A stretch of 64,000 nt of DNA from Arctopsyche grandis. Its lineage: Eukaryota > Arthropoda > Insecta > Trichoptera > Hydropsychidae. Below the pieces are notes generated by a model. The model saw only the letters and a list, made by a program, of their open reading frames with translations, did no database searches and was not told the DNA's origin. The DNA lies in assembly GCF_051622035.1 (NCBI RefSeq), contig NC_135356.1, positions 12,696,079-12,760,078 of the forward strand, read 5' to 3'. Made by a program: the position numbers and the translations under genes. Below, in pieces: positions 60,601 through 64,000 of the stretch (position 1 is its first letter; every line of letters starts with the position of its first letter).

Positions 60601-61038
60601 AAGCAGGTCAACGATGCAATGTGCGTAATGGCAGAGTATTTCAACAGATAGTGCATCATTATTTCATTGATTGTGCGAACCAGTTCTGCATAATATACAC
60701 AAGAATGATTCACAGTACAATGGCACACGTGTATGTACATACATATGTAAGTGTAAATATATAATTAATTTTTTATGTTTAAATTCGCCATTAGCCGATT
60801 GACTTTGGTCGCATTATTATTGTCGGATTGACCTTTTTAATAGTCCTTCTGATCGCCTTATATTCATTCCTATCCAAGTATTTGTTGTCATCTTTGTCCA
60901 GCAAATTGAATTTCCACTCGACGACCACTGTGTCCTTTCCGTTTATCGACGGTATCACCGGATTCTCCCTGTCAAACTCCTTGCTGAGCATATTGACCAG
61001 GTTCAAATTGAACTGTGCCTTGTCGGCTCTTCCGCAAT
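48642..61038 (-). CDS. magu: SMOC/magu-type secreted modular calcium-binding protein (3' eight exons, 5' incomplete)
   Basis: Eight exons read leftwards: 60833-61038, 57845-57956, 53403-53630, 50786-50931, 50240-50429, 50055-50148, 49690-49934 and 48642-48715 (TAA). All join in frame; 431 codons. Order: a first calcium-binding module (CGRADKAQFNLNL, EF loop DKDDNKYLDRNE, then CARTLDLCDADQNGMITKPE), an acidic linker (DDDDDGIDQD), a thyroglobulin type-1 repeat (YVPECTADGRY, QCYPQTGYCWCV), a second calcium-binding module (CPEQKKAVFL, EF loop DINKNSNLERKE, RRCGKKFPRYCDVNNDNKIT), and a basic tail KRKGPNPLEAYLKGD. Family role: extracellular matrix regulators that bind proteoglycans and modulate BMP signalling (Drosophila magu/pentagone). 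The first exon in the window needs an upstream exon ending in phase 1; signal peptide and N-terminal domains must lie past 61038, probably beyond the window. The exon 60833 donor is the weaker AAG|GTCAAT. Confidence 0.9.
49340..49600 (+). mobile_element. mariner-like transposase C-terminal scrap in a SMOC-gene intron
   Basis: Reads MPARSPDLTPLQFFIWGRAN, then YKLTANQKNIKIFSN: the SPDLTPxDFFLWG box of mariner-family transposases, with the last catalytic Asp changed to Gln. Confidence 0.75.
49690..50148 (-). other. SMOC-like gene: second EF-hand (EC) module exons
   Basis: Exons 50055-50148 and 49690-49934. An amphipathic helix KAVFLQDLMKLLKNQM is followed by two EF loops, DINKNSNLERKEW and DVNNDNKITMTEW, with the paired cysteines of the SPARC/SMOC fold (RRCGKKFPRYC, WLNC). 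The join is AT|G across the intron. Confidence 0.88.
50240..50429 (-). other. SMOC-like gene: thyroglobulin type-1 domain exon
   Basis: One exon encodes most of a TY domain. The preceding exon (50786-50931) supplies the first Cys in LSDCLSDRKSMLDEQ; this exon has PECTADGRYRRIQC, the hallmark CWCV, and PPKC. The acceptor is TTTGATAG|AAAAAC and the donor AAAG|GTATGT. Confidence 0.92.
50932..53402. other. SMOC-gene intron, mostly plain AT-rich sequence
   Basis: Apart from the LINE tail at 52590-52890 I see no gene or structured repeat; short TA and catacatatg runs only. Confidence 0.6.
52590..52890 (+). mobile_element. Jockey-like LINE 3' end, copy 2
   Basis: Starts within CACAGATTACCTAAACACAA and runs through the shared 3' UTR to an AAAAATCAAAATCAA tail. 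Severely 5'-truncated, in a SMOC-gene intron. Confidence 0.8.
54300..54755 (+). mobile_element. Jockey-like LINE 3' end, copy 3, with pol C-terminus
   Basis: The longest copy. Before the stop it translates REITNKLTSRFYNRIFNNHI and PFRYKHRLPKHNRL, typical of the extreme C-terminus of Jockey-clade reverse transcriptases. The shared 3' UTR and ATCAAAATCAAAA tail follow. A short piece of the same element is at 63252-63300. Confidence 0.82.
55100..55640 (+). mobile_element. Possible degenerate DNA-transposon remnant
   Basis: A short frame-shifted WGSVK box near 55535 after ERM recalls the NVWGSLK box of Tc1 transposases. The sequence is too decayed for certainty. Confidence 0.3.
55648..56440. mobile_element. 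hAT-like non-autonomous element with internal insertion
   Basis: The ends CAGGGTCACCGAGAGG and, inverted, CAGGGTCGCCGAGAGG are followed on both sides by CCAGGGCCC blocks. The 8-base flanks AATATAAC and AATACAAT agree at six positions. A long poly-G (about 55662-55678) follows the left end. The GC-richer middle (about 55755-56125, starting TGTTGCGTAGGGGTGG) looks like a separate LTR-type insertion. Confidence 0.6.
56441..57844. other. SMOC-gene intron, no feature seen
   Basis: AT-rich with scattered ATATGTATA runs; nothing coding or repeated is recognised. Confidence 0.6.
58850..59822 (+). mobile_element. Tigger/pogo transposon remnant in a SMOC-gene intron
   Basis: Plus-strand pieces in shifting frames: NADEAGIFWKVLP-like sequence near 59010, VNASGIHRMELLLIGKSKK near 59110, LIDNVPSHPNETLFKK near 59340, FLPLDITSLIQPMDQGVIS at about 59415 and KMSVLDAIHGMLESK near 59540. 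It ends with the CGGATAATCGAGAGTACACTG terminus at about 59800-59820. Non-functional. Confidence 0.88.
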
Positions 61039-61224
61039 CTGAAACGACAAGTATATTCCTTACATTCAGCAGCAAATACATATGTTCAGTGATTTTATCT
61101 CACAAAGGAGTACGTTGCTTATTATTAGGGATCAAAAAGGTTTTAAAAAATGGTCACTTCATAGACCGGGCTCGAGAATCTTTTATATTTTTCAGGGAAT
61201 TGTCATAATTTATAAAACTAAAAT

Positions 61225-61375
61225 AATTTGGTACACGGGCGCATTTGAGAATAGAGTATACACACGTACTAATACACGGCAGTTACATGAATGGCCTCTA
61301 GGTGTCGCAAACGGTTTTGGTAAAGTGACAATAGGCAATCAGTGATTGATGTTACATCGAATAGTATCGATAAAA
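61225..61375 (-). repeat. Dispersed repeat family A, copy 2 (inverted)
   Basis: The complement of GGCCTCTAGGTGTCGCAAAC is at 61294-61313, with the collinear GATGTTACATCGAA block to its right and GCGCATTTGAGAATAGAG to its left. Confidence 0.75.
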
Positions 61376-61870
61376 CTCATTTTTTTTACAAATCATTTTA
61401 TTATACATATGTATATTTTTTCTTAATGTAAGCTATCTACATATCATCTCAATGTAAGCGACGTCTTAATGAAATCTAAGCTATCATCTTAATGTAAGTG
61501 ACTTCTTAATGAAATCGTTCCTGCCATGCCTGGATGTGATATTTTCCACGTCAGTGAGCGTAGGTTATCAGAGAATATTTTAACTAATTTGTCTGGTAGC
61601 CTGCACTCATCATTATTTTCATAATTGGATGTGGTGTATGAGTGAATTTTGATCTTCTCACTCCCATTCGGGCCTCACGGGGATGTTTTGTATTCACGGC
61701 TGGTTCTTGTACAATGTACATATATATGTATATTAGTGCTGACTGTTGCTGCAAGACATTCCCTATTTTTCTCCTTATATTTAACCATTAATATATGTAT
61801 TTATATTTTATGTCTACTTCTATTATTGTTTTAAATTTTGCTGCTATTGTTTTTTTTGAATAGATGAATA

Positions 61871-62160
61871 GTATATGTATGTCTATGAATTTTACATATG
61901 TATGTTTTGATGGAGGCCAGTATTGCTTCATTTTAGAGAGAATCGTATAGGTATGTGAAATAAAATTGTTTTGAAATGAAATGCTTTTTCGATATTTATC
62001 GATATTGTTCGATGTAACGTCAATCCATGGTTGCCTACTGTCACTTAACTTCAACTGTTTGCGACACCTATAGACCATTCATGTAAGTGTTGTGTATTTG
62101 TATTTATATGTGGATACTCGATGCTCAAATGCGCCCATATAACCGATAAGTAACAATTGT
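61871..62160 (+). repeat. Dispersed repeat family A, copy 3
   Basis: Same order as copy 1: GAGGCCAGTATTGCTTCATT, CGATATTGTTCGATGTAACG, TTTGCGACACCTATAGACC, GCGCCCATATAACCGATAAG, without the pogo-like insertion seen in copy 1. Confidence 0.8.
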
Positions 62161-63837
62161 TTTTCAAACAAGAGGGGAATTGTATATCTATGTATGTATT
62201 ATAATTTTGAGTACCTATTCAAAGGAAACTTAATATTTTCTATGAAACGCGAAGACTAAAATTCTCCCTCTGATTGATTAAAAAAATATATATATATACA
62301 TAGTGCATGTGCATGTTTAAGTTGATAGCGAAAGAAGAAAATGTAATTTTTTTATATTTCCACTAGCCTTTAGATATAATTTAATTCAACAAATACTTGC
62401 CCAACCCTAAAAGATCAAAATCCAATGTATGATTATTATTCTGGGCACTTTTTAAAGATTTTAAAATTGTATTAGTGTGCTGAATTTTAAATCGGTAAAA
62501 TTTCGAGCTAAAAGCTCGTACTATTATTTACTCGCATTTACACGAATCTGAATTGAATTAATAGGGATAATATATTAAATTGTCTTTATATGAGAATTAA
62601 ATAAAATTCCACTAAGAAAAATCATATTTCAACTATTCTTGTGGATCAATAACAAAAATTATATTGATAACTGGCTTATCTCGATAAAATAAACTAATTT
62701 GGGTATAGGTCTATAAGAAAAGTCATATCTCGTCTCTGAACCATTTTTCCTGTCGAACAGTGTAATGGTTGAGGTATAATTAAAAAAAAAAAGATTATTC
62801 AACATTTCTAAAATATGTAGTAATAAAAATATTCTATGAGACTTTTTGTTAGTTTCAAAATATAAAATTGCTAACAAAATAAGAGCCATCTCCAACAAAA
62901 ACTGTATACAATTCAATGCAATTAATTAAATCCATTGCTCTATATTGTGATATAATTGAACGAAACGAGCCACTCTTAGGTTTAAATGGTTATTTTATAT
63001 CAATTGAAGTTCATTATTGTAACAACAGATAGGGCACATCCACTACGATGTAGATACAACTACATAACAAGATGATTTAATCATTTAAACAAGGAACTGG
63101 CATTTTAATACGCAATAAGTTGATATATAAATACTCGTGTACGTATATGCAATAGTTGAAGTGAGTCGGAATGACTTTTTGCTATAGATTTTTAAACCAT
63201 CCTGATACTTTTCAATGAAACGATTTTGATCACAAGGCCTCAGTGCTTACAGCAAGTTGTCTCTACCCTTCAAGTATAAACACAGACTAGTAAAGAACAA
63301 TGTGTTTTGAGATTACCCATTTTAAAGAATATTAAATCTACATATGTATAGTAACACACTCGCATGACGTTGCAAGAAAATTGTTGCAAGAATCTTGACA
63401 CCGAGCCTTTTCAAACCCCATCTACAGTATGTATTTGCATAGCAGACAAATAAACTAACATGTATTTTCGTATAGAAGATAACAAGGCGTAATTTTTTAA
63501 TCAACTCTCAAAAAATAAATAAAAAAAACTATCATCACGACATATGTATTCATATCGTTTGAAAATTAACTACGCAAATATACAATGGGCTTTACACATT
63601 ACTAGAGACATGCATATTTATACAAGAGTTATTAAATCAATGATTAATGTAAAAAAATATATCTATTCCTACATTTCATCAACAAACAGATTTTTTTTGC
63701 AATTCGATTTTTGTTATTTTGATATTCGGAGGATATTTTAAACCAGCATGCATATACATACATACATATGTAATTACAATATTTACCATTAGATTGTTTA
63801 TTTTTTATCAACTGCTTGTGTATTATTTTTTTATTCA
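62161..63837. other. AT-rich end region, no gene seen
   Basis: Contains a Tc1 5' scrap (about 62698-62775) and a Jockey-like 3' scrap (63252-63300). It is probably intron of the SMOC-like gene; no further exon with the needed phase-1 donor was identified. Confidence 0.5.
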
Positions 63838-64000
63838 TACCATCCAGCACTGCAAAACACAGTAGTGCATGGAAAAGACTACTTAGAAAAGACTACTGTA
63901 CAGCAGCGCACGTTCGGACAAATTTTGGCTGAGTGCAAGGCAAAATCGGCTTACATATACATTACAGAGCGCGACGATACGGCGCAATATTGCTTGTGTC
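63838..64000. repeat. Dispersed repeat family E, copy 3 (runs off the window)
   Basis: Matches copy 1 from CAGTAGTGCATGGAAAAGA through GCAATATTGCTTG. Confidence 0.75.

Overview
This window looks like a gene-poor, AT-rich, transposon-rich stretch of an insect nuclear genome. Protein-coding exons have GT-AG introns and their best matches by eye are animal genes. The intervening DNA is full of (TA)n, catacatatg-type simple repeats, mariner/Tc1/pogo remnants, RTE- and Jockey-like LINE pieces, short LTR elements and many foldback (palindromic) MITEs. I cannot fix the insect order from sequence alone.

Four genes with intact reading frames lie on the minus strand. In coordinate order they are: SDHAF3 (2480-2890, 2 exons), a mitochondrial succinate dehydrogenase assembly factor; a secernin (7191-12746, 6 coding exons, 399 codons); an inositol polyphosphate 4-phosphatase of the INPP4 family (24552-40713, 21 coding exons, 1157 codons) with an N-terminal PH-like domain, a C2 domain and the C-terminal CX5R active site; and the 3' eight exons of a SMOC/magu-type secreted calcium-binding protein (48642-61038), whose 5' exons lie beyond the window. 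All exon junctions keep frame. On the plus strand at 41858-44035 is a broken copy of CTU2, the cytosolic tRNA 2-thiolation subunit. It carries a stop codon, several frameshifts and a young 1084-bp terminal-repeat retrotransposon.

The rest is intergenic or intronic repeat. Region by region: 1-2.4 kb mariner MITE and a dispersed repeat split by a pogo-like MITE; 3-4.8 kb foldbacks and a TTAA MITE; 7.5-8.1 kb a foldback inside a secernin intron; 9.5-11.8 kb RTE LINE and tRNA-derived SINEs; 12.9-21.4 kb many MITEs including the first two copies of a near-perfect palindrome family; 25.7-26.2 kb, 33.5-34.0 kb and 37.3-37.6 kb palindromes inside INPP4 introns; 31.0-32.2 kb a very GC-rich tandem array in an INPP4 intron; 41.1-41.7 kb a foldback interrupted by a solo LTR; 44.3-46.0 kb a Tc1-like element inside a (TA)n tract; 46.5-47.8 kb a three-copy 407-bp tandem repeat carrying pogo/Tigger transposase; 52-60 kb LINE tails, a hAT-like element and another Tigger remnant inside SMOC introns.

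The genes do not form a pathway; they are independent housekeeping or signalling loci. The most unusual items are the GC-rich array, the long palindrome family, the pair of TG...TA-ended LTR elements, the apparent loss of the catalytic cysteine in secernin, and two EF-hand modules in the SMOC-like protein.
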